The notes beneath the pieces were generated by a model. The model did no database searches. It was not told the origin of the DNA and saw only the letters and a program-made list of their open reading frames with translations. Positions 55,164-64,000 of a DNA stretch of 64,000 nt are shown here, in pieces (the first letter of the stretch is position 1; each line of letters starts with the position of its first letter). Origin of the DNA: Enterovibrio baiacu (GTDB lineage: Bacteria; Pseudomonadota; Gammaproteobacteria; Enterobacterales; Vibrionaceae); assembly GCF_004120195.1 (NCBI RefSeq), contig NZ_SCHN01000022.1:1-64000 (forward strand), in the 5' to 3' direction. The translations under genes were made by a program, and so were the position numbers.

Positions 55164-55892
55164 ATGACTACAAACCCAAAACCAGCTTATCAACGAATTT
55201 TGCTTAAATTGAGCGGCGAAGCGCTGCAAGGAAAAGAAGGGTTCGGTATCGACCCAGCAATTCTTGACCGTATGGCTCAAGAAATTAAAGAACTTGTTGA
55301 ACTTGGTGTACAAGTTGGCTTGGTTATCGGCGGTGGTAACCTATTCCGTGGCGCAGGTCTTGCCGAAGCGGGTATGAACAGGGTTGTGGGCGACCACATG
55401 GGTATGCTGGCTACCGTGATGAACGGCCTGGCGATGCGCGATGCGCTACACCGTGCCTATGTGAACGCGCGGGTTATGTCTGCAATTCCTCTTAATGGTG
55501 TGTGTGACAGCTACAACTGGGCAGAAGCAATCAGTCAGCTTCGTAATGGCCGTGTAGTGATTTTCTCTGCGGGTACAGGTAACCCATTCTTCACCACTGA
55601 CTCAGCTGCATGTTTGCGCGGTATTGAAATCGAGTCAGACATCGTGATTAAAGCCACTAAAGTTGATGGTGTGTTCACTGACGACCCAGCGAAGAACCCT
55701 GACGCGGTGCTCTACAGCCACCTGACTTACCAAGACGTGCTAGAAAAAGAATTGAAAGTGATGGACTTAGCTGCATTCACTTTGGCACGTGATCACAAGA
55801 TGCCTATGCGTGTATTTAACATGAATAAGCCGGGCGCGTTGCGCCGAGTTGTGATGGGTGAGCAAGAAGGCACACTAATTAATAACGGTTAA
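55164..55892 (+). CDS. pyrH: UMP kinase
   Basis: Hexameric bacterial UMP kinase, about 242 residues, 80 percent or so like E. coli PyrH by eye: [41 protein letters not shown] and [20 protein letters not shown]. The frame opens at 55158 (GTG) but the ATG at 55164 matches family length. Followed by frr 56 bases later. Confidence 0.96.
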   Translation: MTTNPKPAYQRILLKLSGEALQGKEGFGIDPAILDRMAQEIKELVELGVQVGLVIGGGNLFRGAGLAEAGMNRVVGDHMGMLATVMNGLAMRDALHRAYVNARVMSAIPLNGVCDSYNWAEAISQLRNGRVVIFSAGTGNPFFTTDSAACLRGIEIESDIVIKATKVDGVFTDDPAKNPDAVLYSHLTYQDVLEKELKVMDLAAFTLARDHKMPMRVFNMNKPGALRRVVMGEQEGTLINNG

Positions 55893-55948
55893 TCAAAATT
55901 AGTGGCATAATCCGCTAATTAGAAAAAAGAATCTTCAAGGATACTCTC

Positions 55949-56506
55949 GTGATCAATGAAATTAACGCAGATGCGAAAGAACGCATGCAGAAAAGCGTTG
56001 AAGCGCTGAAGAATAATCTGTCTAAAATCCGTACTGGCCGTGCGCATCCTGCACTGCTTGATGGTCTAACTGTCGAATATTACGGTGCGCCAACGCCACT
56101 TAAGCAATTGGCATCTATTGTTGCTGAAGACTCTCGTACACTTGCGATCACTGTATTCGATCGTTCAGTGACACAAGCTGTTGAAAAAGCAATCATGAGC
56201 TCTAGCTTGGGTCTCAACCCAATGTCTGCGGGTACGGTTATCCGTGTTCCATTGCCTCCGCTAACAGAAGAGCGTCGTCGTGACCTCGTTAAAATTGTTC
56301 GCGCTGAAGCTGAGCAAGGCCGTGTTGCTGTGCGTAACATCCGTCGTGATGCAAACGGTGACCTGAAAGGTCTTCTGAAAGAAAAAGAAATTTCTGAAGA
56401 TGATGACCGTCGTGGTCAAGACGACATCCAAAAGCTGACTGACGCGGCAGTAAAAGAGATTGACGCGATTCTTGAAGCGAAAGAAAAAGAGTTGATGGAA
56501 GTCTAA
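55949..56506 (+). CDS. frr: Ribosome recycling factor
   Basis: 185 residues, splits post-termination ribosomes with EF-G. RRF signatures: [22 protein letters not shown] and [24 protein letters not shown] start with AAGGATACTCTC upstream. A terminator hairpin follows before uppS. Confidence 0.97.
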   Translation: MINEINADAKERMQKSVEALKNNLSKIRTGRAHPALLDGLTVEYYGAPTPLKQLASIVAEDSRTLAITVFDRSVTQAVEKAIMSSSLGLNPMSAGTVIRVPLPPLTEERRRDLVKIVRAEAEQGRVAVRNIRRDANGDLKGLLKEKEISEDDDRRGQDDIQKLTDAAVKEIDAILEAKEKELMEV

Positions 56507-56535
56507 TTCCGGCTACACTCTGATTCCGTTGCCGA

Positions 56536-56568
56536 AGCGCTGTGCTAGCAGTACAGCGCTTTTTATTT
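56536..56568 (+). terminator. Terminator between frr and uppS
   Basis: AGCGCTGT / ACAGCGCT hairpin followed by TTTTATTT, just before the uppS ribosome-binding site. Confidence 0.82.
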
Positions 56569-56581
56569 GCGAAGGATAATC

Positions 56582-57352
56582 ATGAGCTCCCTATCATCCA
56601 ATCTAGAGATGGATTCAAGCCTGCTCCCTAAACACATTGCCGTTATCATGGATGGCAATGGCCGTTGGGCTAAAGCGCGTGGCAAAGCCCGAATGTTTGG
56701 GCATAAAGCCGGCGTTGATGCCGTCAGAAAAACCGTCTCAACTGCTAATCGTCTCGGGATTAAAGTACTCACGCTTTTTGCTTTTAGCAGTGAAAATTGG
56801 CGTCGCCCTGAAGACGAAGTTAGCTTGCTGATGGAGTTGTTTGTCACTGTTTTAGGACGCGAGGCAAAGCGCCTACACAAGAATGGTGTCAAATTAAGAG
56901 TAATCGGCGATACCTCCCGATTTAGCAAGTCACTTCAAGATAAGATTGCATCGGCAGAAGCGCTGACGGCGAATAATCCAGGTCTAGTACTAAACATTGC
57001 TGCTAACTACGGCGGTCAGTGGGATATCCTGCAGGCAGTGCAAAAGCTAGCAAGTCAGGTTGCAGATGGCGGTATTCCAGCCGACCAATTGACCGAAGCG
57101 GATATTTCTGTGCATTTGACGACAGCACAGCTTCCTGATGTAGACTTGATGATTCGCACCAGTGGCGAATGCCGCATAAGTAATTTTATGCTGTGGCAGG
57201 CTGCCTATGCTGAACTGTATTTCACCGAGCAATTTTGGCCAGATTTTGACGAAGTCAGCCTTACCGATGCCATCGCTTGGTACATTAACCGTGAACGCCG
57301 ATTCGGCTGCACGGGCGAGCAAATTCAGGCGATGTTAAAAGTAGAAAAATAA
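56582..57352 (+). CDS. uppS: Undecaprenyl diphosphate synthase (cis-prenyltransferase)
   Basis: Makes C55 undecaprenyl diphosphate, the lipid carrier of peptidoglycan and other polymers. 256 residues: [26 protein letters not shown] (in segments; catalytic Asp in MDGNGRWA), [14 protein letters not shown] and the late [22 protein letters not shown]. The ATG at 56582 follows GAAGGATAATC; the frame opening at 56567 lies within the terminator/RBS area and is not used. Confidence 0.96.
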   Translation: MSSLSSNLEMDSSLLPKHIAVIMDGNGRWAKARGKARMFGHKAGVDAVRKTVSTANRLGIKVLTLFAFSSENWRRPEDEVSLLMELFVTVLGREAKRLHKNGVKLRVIGDTSRFSKSLQDKIASAEALTANNPGLVLNIAANYGGQWDILQAVQKLASQVADGGIPADQLTEADISVHLTTAQLPDVDLMIRTSGECRISNFMLWQAAYAELYFTEQFWPDFDEVSLTDAIAWYINRERRFGCTGEQIQAMLKVEK

Positions 57353-57364
57353 AGAGGGTTTCGT

Positions 57365-58213
57365 TTGCTGAAACAACGTGTTTTAACGGCCGCTGTGCTA
57401 GCCCCTATGGTTATTGCAGGCATTTTTTTATTGCCGTTTCATATTTTTGTTATTGCTGTTGCTGGCGTAACACTGCTAGGTCATTGGGAGTGGACAAAGT
57501 TTGTTGATGTGTCTTCTCGTCCTCGCGGTTTCATTGTGCCAGCGTTACTTCTCATCGGGTCTCTCTTTACTTTTCCTGTCAACGAAACAGGTTTAGAACT
57601 CTCCGGCTTGCACGGTGGTGTTATTGCATTGAGTGGTGCTATTTGGTGGCTATTGGCGACCGTAATGGTGCTGAAATACCCTAAAGGTACAAACTGGTGG
57701 TCTAACAGCGCTGTTTTGCAGCAATTGTTTGGCGTATTAACACTGATCCCGTTCCTTTGGAGCGTATTGCTGCTTCGTGCTAATGGCTACGACACACAAC
57801 CTTATCTAGGTGCGAAGCTCGTGCTGATGGTGTGTTTGTTGGTGTGGGCTGCTGATACGGGCGCGTATTTTGCGGGCAAACGTTTTGGAAAGCGCAAAAT
57901 GGCACCGTCAGTCAGTCCGAATAAAACCATTGAAGGTTTAATTGGCGGCTTGGTGGCATCTGTGTTGGTGACCACGGGCGTTGCACATCTTTTCTCTATC
58001 CCATTTTCTTCCATCTACACGCTGGGTGCGATCGCGCTCGTAACCTCGTTTGCATCGGTGCTCGGTGATTTGGCCGAGAGCATGTTTAAACGCGTGGCCG
58101 GCGTGAAAGACAGTGGTCGTATCTTACCGGGGCATGGTGGGATCCTTGATCGTATTGACAGCCTAACCGCTGCTTTTCCTGTTTTTACCGTTTTATATTT
58201 TTGGTTGGCATAA
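57365..58213 (+). CDS. cdsA: Phosphatidate cytidylyltransferase
   Basis: CDP-diacylglycerol synthase, a polytopic inner-membrane protein (282 residues, about eight segments). Signature near the C-terminus: SVLGDLAESMFKRVAGVKDS, then GRILPGHGGILDRIDS. Start codon is TTG at 57365, set by GAGGG five bases upstream; no ATG is near. Follows uppS by 12 bases. Confidence 0.94.
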   Translation: MLKQRVLTAAVLAPMVIAGIFLLPFHIFVIAVAGVTLLGHWEWTKFVDVSSRPRGFIVPALLLIGSLFTFPVNETGLELSGLHGGVIALSGAIWWLLATVMVLKYPKGTNWWSNSAVLQQLFGVLTLIPFLWSVLLLRANGYDTQPYLGAKLVLMVCLLVWAADTGAYFAGKRFGKRKMAPSVSPNKTIEGLIGGLVASVLVTTGVAHLFSIPFSSIYTLGAIALVTSFASVLGDLAESMFKRVAGVKDSGRILPGHGGILDRIDSLTAAFPVFTVLYFWLA

Positions 58214-58217
58214 AGAC

Positions 58218-58240
58218 ATCACCGGCGACAGGCCGGTGAT
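58218..58240 (+). terminator. Hairpin between cdsA and dxr
   Basis: ATCACCGGC / GCCGGTGAT stem with loop GACAG, followed by TTGTCCTTT. The T tract is broken, so it is at best a weak terminator or attenuator. Confidence 0.5.
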
Positions 58241-58283
58241 TTGTCCTTTGTACAACACTATGTAATGAATAATTGAGTGCTCT

Positions 58284-59480
58284 ATGCGTAAGTTAACGAT
58301 TCTTGGTGCGACTGGCTCGATTGGTAGCAGCACACTGGCGGTGGTTGAGAAGAATCCTCACGCGTTTGAGGTGTTTGCGCTAGCTGCAAATGCAAATGTC
58401 GAAAAAATGATCGCGCTGTGTGTGAAGTGGGAACCCCGCTTTGCTGCAATGGCCGATGCAACTGCTGCAAAGAACCTGCAAGATGCGTTGCGAAAAGAAG
58501 GTATCAAGACAGATGTTCTGAGCGGTGTTGATGGCCTCTCTGCACTCGCATCCCACTCTGATGTTGACACGGTTATGGCGGCAGTTGTTGGGGCGGCAGG
58601 CTTGATCCCTACGATGGCAGCAGTGCAGGCGGGTAAGCGCGTATTGCTCGCGAATAAAGAAGCATTGGTGATGTCTGGACAGCTCTTTATTGATGCTGTT
58701 CATCGCTATGGGGCGGAATTACTGCCGGTAGATAGTGAACACAATGCGATTTTCCAATGCCTACCAATGTCTATCCAATCCCAGCTTGGTGTGTGTGATC
58801 TCGCCGCTGAAGGCGTGAGTAAGATTTTGCTCACAGGTTCGGGCGGTCCATTCCGTTATACGGACATTGATGCGTTAGCATCGGTAACGCCAGCCCAAGC
58901 CATCGCGCACCCTAACTGGTCTATGGGGCCTAAAATCTCAGTGGATTCAGCCACTATGATGAACAAGGGCCTTGAGTATATTGAAGCGCGTTGGTTGTTT
59001 AATGCCCAGCGCGAACAATTAGATGTGATCATCCATCCTCAATCTGTTATTCACTCGATGGTGCAATATCGCGATGGCTCTGTCATGGCGCAAATGGGTC
59101 GTCCTGACATGAACACGCCTATTGCGTATTCAATGGCTTACCCTGAACGTATTGATGCGGGGGTGAAACCGCTGGATTTTACCGAGGTGGCCGAGTTTAG
59201 CTTTTTGAAGCCTGATTTTGCTCGCTACCCGTGCTTGAAACTGGCGATTGACGCTTGTTATGTCGGACAGTCAGCAACAACAACGTTAAACGCGGCCAAC
59301 GAAATTGCCGTTGAAGCCTTTTTGAATGGCGTTATAGGCTTTACACAGATTGCTGAAATTAACGATGCTGTGTTACAAAATGCCGTATTTAGCGAGCCAA
59401 CGTGCATTGAAGGCTTGCTCGACATCGACGCAAAAGCGCGCGCGATGGCAATGGATTGCGTGAATAAGGTGAAACGATGA
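58284..59480 (+). CDS. dxr: 1-deoxy-D-xylulose 5-phosphate reductoisomerase
   Basis: Second step of the MEP isoprenoid pathway (makes 2-C-methylerythritol 4-phosphate). 398 residues: [18 protein letters not shown] (NADPH site), [33 protein letters not shown] and [21 protein letters not shown] (metal/substrate residues). Its stop overlaps the rseP start (ATGA), a translational coupling. Confidence 0.97.
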   Translation: MRKLTILGATGSIGSSTLAVVEKNPHAFEVFALAANANVEKMIALCVKWEPRFAAMADATAAKNLQDALRKEGIKTDVLSGVDGLSALASHSDVDTVMAAVVGAAGLIPTMAAVQAGKRVLLANKEALVMSGQLFIDAVHRYGAELLPVDSEHNAIFQCLPMSIQSQLGVCDLAAEGVSKILLTGSGGPFRYTDIDALASVTPAQAIAHPNWSMGPKISVDSATMMNKGLEYIEARWLFNAQREQLDVIIHPQSVIHSMVQYRDGSVMAQMGRPDMNTPIAYSMAYPERIDAGVKPLDFTEVAEFSFLKPDFARYPCLKLAIDACYVGQSATTTLNAANEIAVEAFLNGVIGFTQIAEINDAVLQNAVFSEPTCIEGLLDIDAKARAMAMDCVNKVKR

Positions 59481-60832
59481 GTGCGATTTTGTGGAATCTG
59501 TGTTTTTTCTTGATTGCACTGGGCATGTTGGTTGCTGTACATGAGTTCGGTCATTTTTGGGTTGCCCGTCGATGTGGTGTCAAAGTTGAGCGTTTCTCTA
59601 TTGGGTTTGGTAAAGCCATCTGGCAACGTGTAGGCAAAGACGGCACCGAATACACACTGGCTATGATCCCGCTGGGTGGCTACGTCAAGATGCTTGATGA
59701 GCGTGTTGATGATGTGCCCGAAGCAATGAAGCCGCACGCTTTTAACAACCGTCCACTTTGGCAGCGCAGCGCTATTGTCGCCGCTGGCCCTATCGCAAAT
59801 TTCCTGTTTGCTATCTTCGCATACTGGCTTGTTATGCTCATTGGCGTACAGGCCGTAAAGCCCGTTATTGGTGACGTAGCTCCGCAATCTATTGCTGCGC
59901 AGGCGGGAATTGAGCCTGGAATGGAACTAACCCAGGTATCAGGTATCAAAACGCGTGATTGGGAATCCGTAAATTTGCAGTTCATTTCCCACATCGGCGA
60001 TGAGTCGATGACTTTGACGGCACAGCCTCAGAGTAATGCGGGATATGAAGTGACGAAGACACTCGATTTGTCATCTTGGTCCTTTAATCCAGAGAAAGAG
60101 TCAGCATTACGCACTCTGGGTATTACACCGTATTCCCCGGAAGTGACGAATGTCATTTCACAAGTGGTCGAAGGAAGTGCGGCAGAGCGTGTAGGCTTAC
60201 TCGCGGACGATGAATTGTTGACGATCGATGGTCAGCCGATCACTGATTGGATGGAGGTTGTAACCCTCATCCGTAATCACCCGAATATGCCTGTTCCTCT
60301 TACTCTACTTCGTGACGGTCAGGAAAAAACAATTGAACTGATTCCTGATGCGAGAGAGCAAGGCGATAAGCAAATCGGTTATGCGGGCTTTGCACCAAAA
60401 ACGGAACCGTGGCCTGAGTCGTATCAAATTACAATTCAATACGGTCCCTTAGAGGCAATACCCCAAGCCATGGACAAAACATGGCAGATAGTGGTGTTGA
60501 CCGCGAACATGATCAAGAAATTATTCACTGGCGATGTCGCCGTGGAAAATTTGAGTGGGCCTATCTCAATCGCGAAAGGTGCAGGGATGACCGCAGACTT
60601 TGGTCTGGTATACTTTCTCGGTTTTCTCGCACTGATCAGTGTGAATTTAGGCATCATTAACTTATTACCGTTACCGGTTTTAGATGGAGGGCATTTATTG
60701 TTCTTCGGTATTGAAGCCGTAACACGCCGCCCAGTCTCTGAGCGTATTCAAGATATGGGATACAGGGTTGGCTCCGCCATTATTGTGGTATTGATGGCCG
60801 TGGCGTTATTTAACGATTTTGCCCGACTGTAG
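59477..60832 (+). CDS. rseP: Intramembrane zinc metalloprotease RseP
   Basis: Site-2 protease that cleaves RseA to release sigma-E under envelope stress. 451 residues: HEFGH at residues 22-26 in the first membrane segment, [10 protein letters not shown], two PDZ domains ([20 protein letters not shown] and [20 protein letters not shown]), and the second zinc motif in [16 protein letters not shown] (LDGGH). It lies directly upstream of bamA, as is usual. Confidence 0.97.
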   Translation: MSAILWNLCFFLIALGMLVAVHEFGHFWVARRCGVKVERFSIGFGKAIWQRVGKDGTEYTLAMIPLGGYVKMLDERVDDVPEAMKPHAFNNRPLWQRSAIVAAGPIANFLFAIFAYWLVMLIGVQAVKPVIGDVAPQSIAAQAGIEPGMELTQVSGIKTRDWESVNLQFISHIGDESMTLTAQPQSNAGYEVTKTLDLSSWSFNPEKESALRTLGITPYSPEVTNVISQVVEGSAAERVGLLADDELLTIDGQPITDWMEVVTLIRNHPNMPVPLTLLRDGQEKTIELIPDAREQGDKQIGYAGFAPKTEPWPESYQITIQYGPLEAIPQAMDKTWQIVVLTANMIKKLFTGDVAVENLSGPISIAKGAGMTADFGLVYFLGFLALISVNLGIINLLPLPVLDGGHLLFFGIEAVTRRPVSERIQDMGYRVGSAIIVVLMAVALFNDFARL

Positions 60833-60867
60833 GATTCAGCGTTTAGCAAGGAAAAGTCAGAGCAGCA

Positions 60868-63264
60868 ATGGCGATGAAAAAACTTTTAATAGCCTCTCTT
60901 CTTTTTTCAAGTTCTGTCACAGCGAATGAGTTTGTGGTGGAAGACATTCGATTTGAGGGGCTTCAGCGAGTCAGTCTCGGTGCAGCATTGTTATCGATGC
61001 CAGTCCGAGTCGGTGACAACATAGGCGAAGGCGATGTGTCAGGGATCATCAAATCCTTGTTTGCTACAGGTAACTTCGAAAACGTACGTGTATTCCGTGA
61101 TGGCGAAGACCTTCTGGTAAAGGTTATCGAACGTCCTACGATCGCGAGCATTTCTTTCTCTGGCAACAAAGCCATTGAAGACGAGCAATTGAGTGAAAAC
61201 CTTGCCGCTTCAGGTTTGCGCATCGGTGAGTCGTTAGATCGCACTACCTTGTCAAACATCGAAAAAGGCTTGGAAGATTTCTACTATAGCGTGGGTAAAT
61301 ACAACGCCCTCGTAAGTGCTGTTATCACGCCACTTCCTCGTAACCGTGCTGACGTGAAGTTTGTGTTCACTGAAGGCGTGTCGGCAAAAATTCAACAAAT
61401 TAACTTCATCGGGAACACGGTGTTCACTGACGAGGAGTTGAAATCCAGCTTCAAGCTTCGTTCTGATGTGCCTTGGTGGAATTTCCTCGCCGATGAGAAA
61501 TACCAGAAACAAGCACTTGCAGGTGACTTGGAGAACCTTCGTTCTTTCTATTTGAACCGTGGTTACCTGAAATTCCGTGTTGAGTCCGCACAAGTGTCGA
61601 TTTCGCCTGATAAAAAAGGCGTTTACATCACGATGAACCTTGATGAAGGTTTGCCTTACAGTGTGTCAGACATCAATTTCCGTGGTGGAAAGTCGAGCGA
61701 TGATTTTGCCGCGCTTTCAACCATTAAAGATGGTGAAGTGTATAACGGAGAGAAGGTTACTGCGTTAGAAGATGCCATCAAGCGTCAGTTGGGTGAACAA
61801 GGTTATGCTTACCCGCAAGTCGCCACTATTCCAGAATTTAACGATGACAACCAAACCGTTGCGTTGAATGTCAGTATTGAGCCAGGTAAACGTGTATACG
61901 TGCGCAATATTCGCTTCTCTGGTAACCAGATCACCCGCGATGAAGTGTTGCGCCGTGAAATGCGTCAGATGGAAGGTTCGTGGTTGAATGCCAAATCGGT
62001 TGAGACCAGTAAAGAGCGTTTGAATCGCCTTGGTTATTTCGAAACCGTCGATGTGCGCACAACGCGCGTCCCGGGTACGGAAGATCAAGTGGATGTTGAG
62101 TACAACGTAAAAGAAGCAAACTCCGGTAACGTTAACTTCGGTGTTGGCTACGGTACGGAGTCAGGCATCAGTTTCCAAGCCGGTCTTCAACAAGATAACT
62201 TTGCAGGCTCAGGTAACCGTTTTGGCGCTAATGCGATGATTAACGATTACCAAAAAAACCTGACGCTCGAATACCGTGACCCATACTGGACCTTGGATGG
62301 TATTAGTTTGGGTGGCAAGGTGTTCTTCAACGAATTTGAAGCATCTGATGCGAACATCGTTGACTACACCGATAAAAGTTATGGTACCAGTCTGACATGG
62401 GGCTTCCCATTTGATGAATTGAATTACTTCGATTTCTCACTTGGCTATACGCACCGTCAAATTGAAAACCTAGGCGGTTACTACCAGATCGAGAAGTTCC
62501 TTGATTCACAGGAAGGCAACACGACTGAAAATGGCTTGGAAGTGGATGACTTCGATTGGTCTATCAGTTGGAGCCGAAACAACCTAAACCGTGGTTTCTT
62601 CCCAACAGCAGGTAACTACCAACGTGCATCATTCCGAATGACGGTGCCAGGGTCGGACGTACAGTTTTATAAAGCGCAGTATGATGTTCGAAATTACATG
62701 CCGCTAACTGAATCGCACAGCTTCTCGCTCTTGCTGCGTGGCCGATTGGGTTACGGTAACGGCTATGGAAGCAACGGCGAAAATGATTACTTGATGCCGT
62801 TTTATGAGAACTTCTACGCAGGTGGTTTCTCTACGCTACGTGGTTTCCGTTCTAACACGGCAGGTCCGAAAGCAGTGTATGACCAAGGTGCGGGTAACAA
62901 CCCAGCGCTAGTCGGCAGTAATGATTCTGTTGGTGGTAATGCCACGGCATTGGCCAGTGCTGAGCTGATTTTCCCAACGCCATTCGTGTCCGCGGAAGTG
63001 CGTAACTCAATTCGAACCAGTGTGTTTGTTGATGCTGCGTCGGTTTGGGATACGGAATATGACCTTAACGACGCGCGTGTGATCAGCGGACAAGAGTACA
63101 TCTACGACTACAGCGACCCAACAAATTATCGTGCATCTTATGGTGCTGCGCTTCAATGGCGCTCACCGATGGGTCCACTTGTTTTCTCGTTGTCTAAGCC
63201 TATCAAGAAATACGAAGGTGATGACGAAGAATTCTTTACCTTTACGATTGGCCGTACGTTCTGA
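60868..63264 (+). CDS. bamA: Outer membrane protein assembly factor BamA
   Basis: Omp85 translocon that inserts beta-barrel proteins. 798 residues: signal peptide (to about residue 20), five POTRA domains (start [20 protein letters not shown]; fifth around [20 protein letters not shown]), then the barrel with [18 protein letters not shown] and the L6 loop [12 protein letters not shown] (family VRGF, here LRGF), and the terminal aromatic [10 protein letters not shown] second ATG two codons in is possible. Cotranscribed with rseP upstream and skp downstream, 24 bases away. Confidence 0.96.
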   Translation: MAMKKLLIASLLFSSSVTANEFVVEDIRFEGLQRVSLGAALLSMPVRVGDNIGEGDVSGIIKSLFATGNFENVRVFRDGEDLLVKVIERPTIASISFSGNKAIEDEQLSENLAASGLRIGESLDRTTLSNIEKGLEDFYYSVGKYNALVSAVITPLPRNRADVKFVFTEGVSAKIQQINFIGNTVFTDEELKSSFKLRSDVPWWNFLADEKYQKQALAGDLENLRSFYLNRGYLKFRVESAQVSISPDKKGVYITMNLDEGLPYSVSDINFRGGKSSDDFAALSTIKDGEVYNGEKVTALEDAIKRQLGEQGYAYPQVATIPEFNDDNQTVALNVSIEPGKRVYVRNIRFSGNQITRDEVLRREMRQMEGSWLNAKSVETSKERLNRLGYFETVDVRTTRVPGTEDQVDVEYNVKEANSGNVNFGVGYGTESGISFQAGLQQDNFAGSGNRFGANAMINDYQKNLTLEYRDPYWTLDGISLGGKVFFNEFEASDANIVDYTDKSYGTSLTWGFPFDELNYFDFSLGYTHRQIENLGGYYQIEKFLDSQEGNTTENGLEVDDFDWSISWSRNNLNRGFFPTAGNYQRASFRMTVPGSDVQFYKAQYDVRNYMPLTESHSFSLLLRGRLGYGNGYGSNGENDYLMPFYENFYAGGFSTLRGFRSNTAGPKAVYDQGAGNNPALVGSNDSVGGNATALASAELIFPTPFVSAEVRNSIRTSVFVDAASVWDTEYDLNDARVISGQEYIYDYSDPTNYRASYGAALQWRSPMGPLVFSLSKPIKKYEGDDEEFFTFTIGRTF

Positions 63265-63287
63265 TTTTCAAATTTTAGGAGAATATT

Positions 63288-63797
63288 TTGAAACCATTTA
63301 TCAAAGCGGCAGGCCTAAGCCTAGCCATTCTTAGTGCTTCAATGTATGCATCTGCAGCGGAAGCAGCGCAAAAAATCGGTTATGTATCAACCGGTCCTGT
63401 GATTGCGCAAATGGCAAAGCAAAGCAATGTAAGTGAAAAACTGCGTCGTGAATTTAAAGACCGCATTGCAGAAGTTGAACGTCTTGAAGGCAAGCTGAAA
63501 AAAGGCGTGGATAAGCTGAAGCGTAACGGCGAGCTAATGAGCGAAAAAGAGCGCACCAAGCTGCAGCGTGAATTGCAATCGCTAGATGCTGATTACAAGC
63601 TGAAAGTGAACAACTTAAAAGAAGATGAACGCAAGCGCAGTGCTGAAGAACAACGTAAACTGATTGAAAAACTACAGAAAGCGATCGCTTCACTGGCGAA
63701 AAAAGAAGGCTATGACATGATTTTGGATCGTCAGGCTGTTCTTTTTGCTAGCCCGAAAGACGATCTTTCTGAGAAAGTGCTGAAAGCAGTAAAATAA
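63288..63797 (+). CDS. skp: Periplasmic chaperone Skp (OmpH)
   Basis: 169 residues: signal peptide (to about SAAEAA), then the core QKIGYVSTGPVIAQMAKQSN and long basic helices (RLEGKLKKGVDKLKRNGELM, KLQRELQSLDADYKLKVNNL) that form the tentacles which hold unfolded outer-membrane proteins, ending VLFASPKDDLSEKVLKAV. TAGGAG precedes the TTG start. Fits the bamA-skp-lpxD order. Confidence 0.93.
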   Translation: MKPFIKAAGLSLAILSASMYASAAEAAQKIGYVSTGPVIAQMAKQSNVSEKLRREFKDRIAEVERLEGKLKKGVDKLKRNGELMSEKERTKLQRELQSLDADYKLKVNNLKEDERKRSAEEQRKLIEKLQKAIASLAKKEGYDMILDRQAVLFASPKDDLSEKVLKAVK

Positions 63798-63809
63798 GTA
63801 AGGTAAAAA

Positions 63810-64000
63810 ATGGCTTCTATTACTCTCGCTGAATTAGCGGAAAAACTGAGTGCTGAACTTCATGGTGATGGTTCTATTGTCATTCACTCAATTGCGGGTA
63901 TGGATAAAGCGGGCGAAGGGCATATTACTTTTCTCTCGAGCAGTAAATATCGTAAACATCTCGCTGAATGCCAGGCCAGTGCGGTGATGGTCAAGGAAGC
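63810..64000 (+). CDS. lpxD: UDP-3-O-(3-hydroxyacyl)glucosamine N-acyltransferase, 5' part
   Basis: First 63 codons of LpxD, cut by the window end. N-terminus [20 protein letters not shown] then [20 protein letters not shown], as in the family's N-terminal uridine-binding domain. LpxD performs the second acylation of lipid A. AGTAAGG lies before the ATG, 12 bases after the skp stop. Confidence 0.92.
   Translation, partial: MASITLAELAEKLSAELHGDGSIVIHSIAGMDKAGEGHITFLSSSKYRKHLAECQASAVMVKE

Noticed and set aside
59258-59887. A 209-codon minus-strand frame across the dxr/rseP junction
   Set aside because: It is antisense to two confidently assigned, overlapping genes and has no family resemblance.

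Overview
The window looks like a chromosomal core segment of a gammaproteobacterium of the Vibrionaceae (Grimontia, Enterovibrio and Vibrio relatives are plausible; the genus is an inference). Grounds: Vibrio-type 5S rRNA and spacer, family-typical small proteins (DUF2850, DUF3301, DUF3549, DUF2310, DUF2789), a phaBAPC cluster, and E. coli-like gene order interrupted by lineage-specific insertions. No phage, insertion sequence, CRISPR array or tRNA gene was seen.

Layout. 1-1000: tail of an rRNA operon (5S), two unrelated tandem repeats (9 bp and 8 bp units) and a small lipoprotein gene. 1-5.4 kb: dapD; yebG and a Tag-like DNA glycosylase gene diverging from one perfect LexA operator; a LysR regulator divergent from a TDT-family transporter. 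5.5-17.8 kb: recC, a chemoreceptor on the opposite strand, recB-recD and argA (RecBCD repair plus arginine synthesis). 17.9-25.2 kb: mltA, then an apparently inserted catabolic block (LysR / class III aminotransferase / BKACE enzyme / TAXI binding protein), then tcdA. 25.2-29.5 kb: polyhydroxybutyrate operon phaB-phaA-phaP-phaC. 30-36 kb: csdA-csdE, the small RNA gene gcvB divergent from gcvA, then an alpha/beta hydrolase, a DUF423 membrane protein, rlmM and xni. 36-44.6 kb: ppnN, a diguanylate cyclase, a TPR protein with a decayed GGDEF-like end, queF, syd and small unknown genes. 44.6-46.3 kb: two almost identical tandem csrB-type small RNA genes, each with its own upstream UvrY/VarA box. 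46.3-49.3 kb: DUF3301/DUF3549 pair, yqcC, truC, yaeH. 49.5-64 kb: glnD and map, then rpsB-tsf-pyrH-frr-uppS-cdsA-dxr-rseP-bamA-skp-lpxD (the last cut by the window end), the classic translation / isoprenoid / outer-membrane assembly cluster.

How it works together. The strongest non-protein signals are the tandem csrB pair (sequestering the global regulator CsrA under the BarA/UvrY-type two-component system) and gcvB (a Hfq-type sRNA controlling amino acid and peptide uptake, paired with its activator GcvA). Both lie in the same neighbourhoods as in E. coli (csrB near syd/yqcC/truC; gcvB beside gcvA), which supports the calls. The csd genes and tcdA, adjacent in E. coli and functionally linked in ct6A tRNA modification, are split here by the pha operon. 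Start codons were moved inward from the longest reading frame wherever ribosome-binding sequence and family N-termini favoured it.
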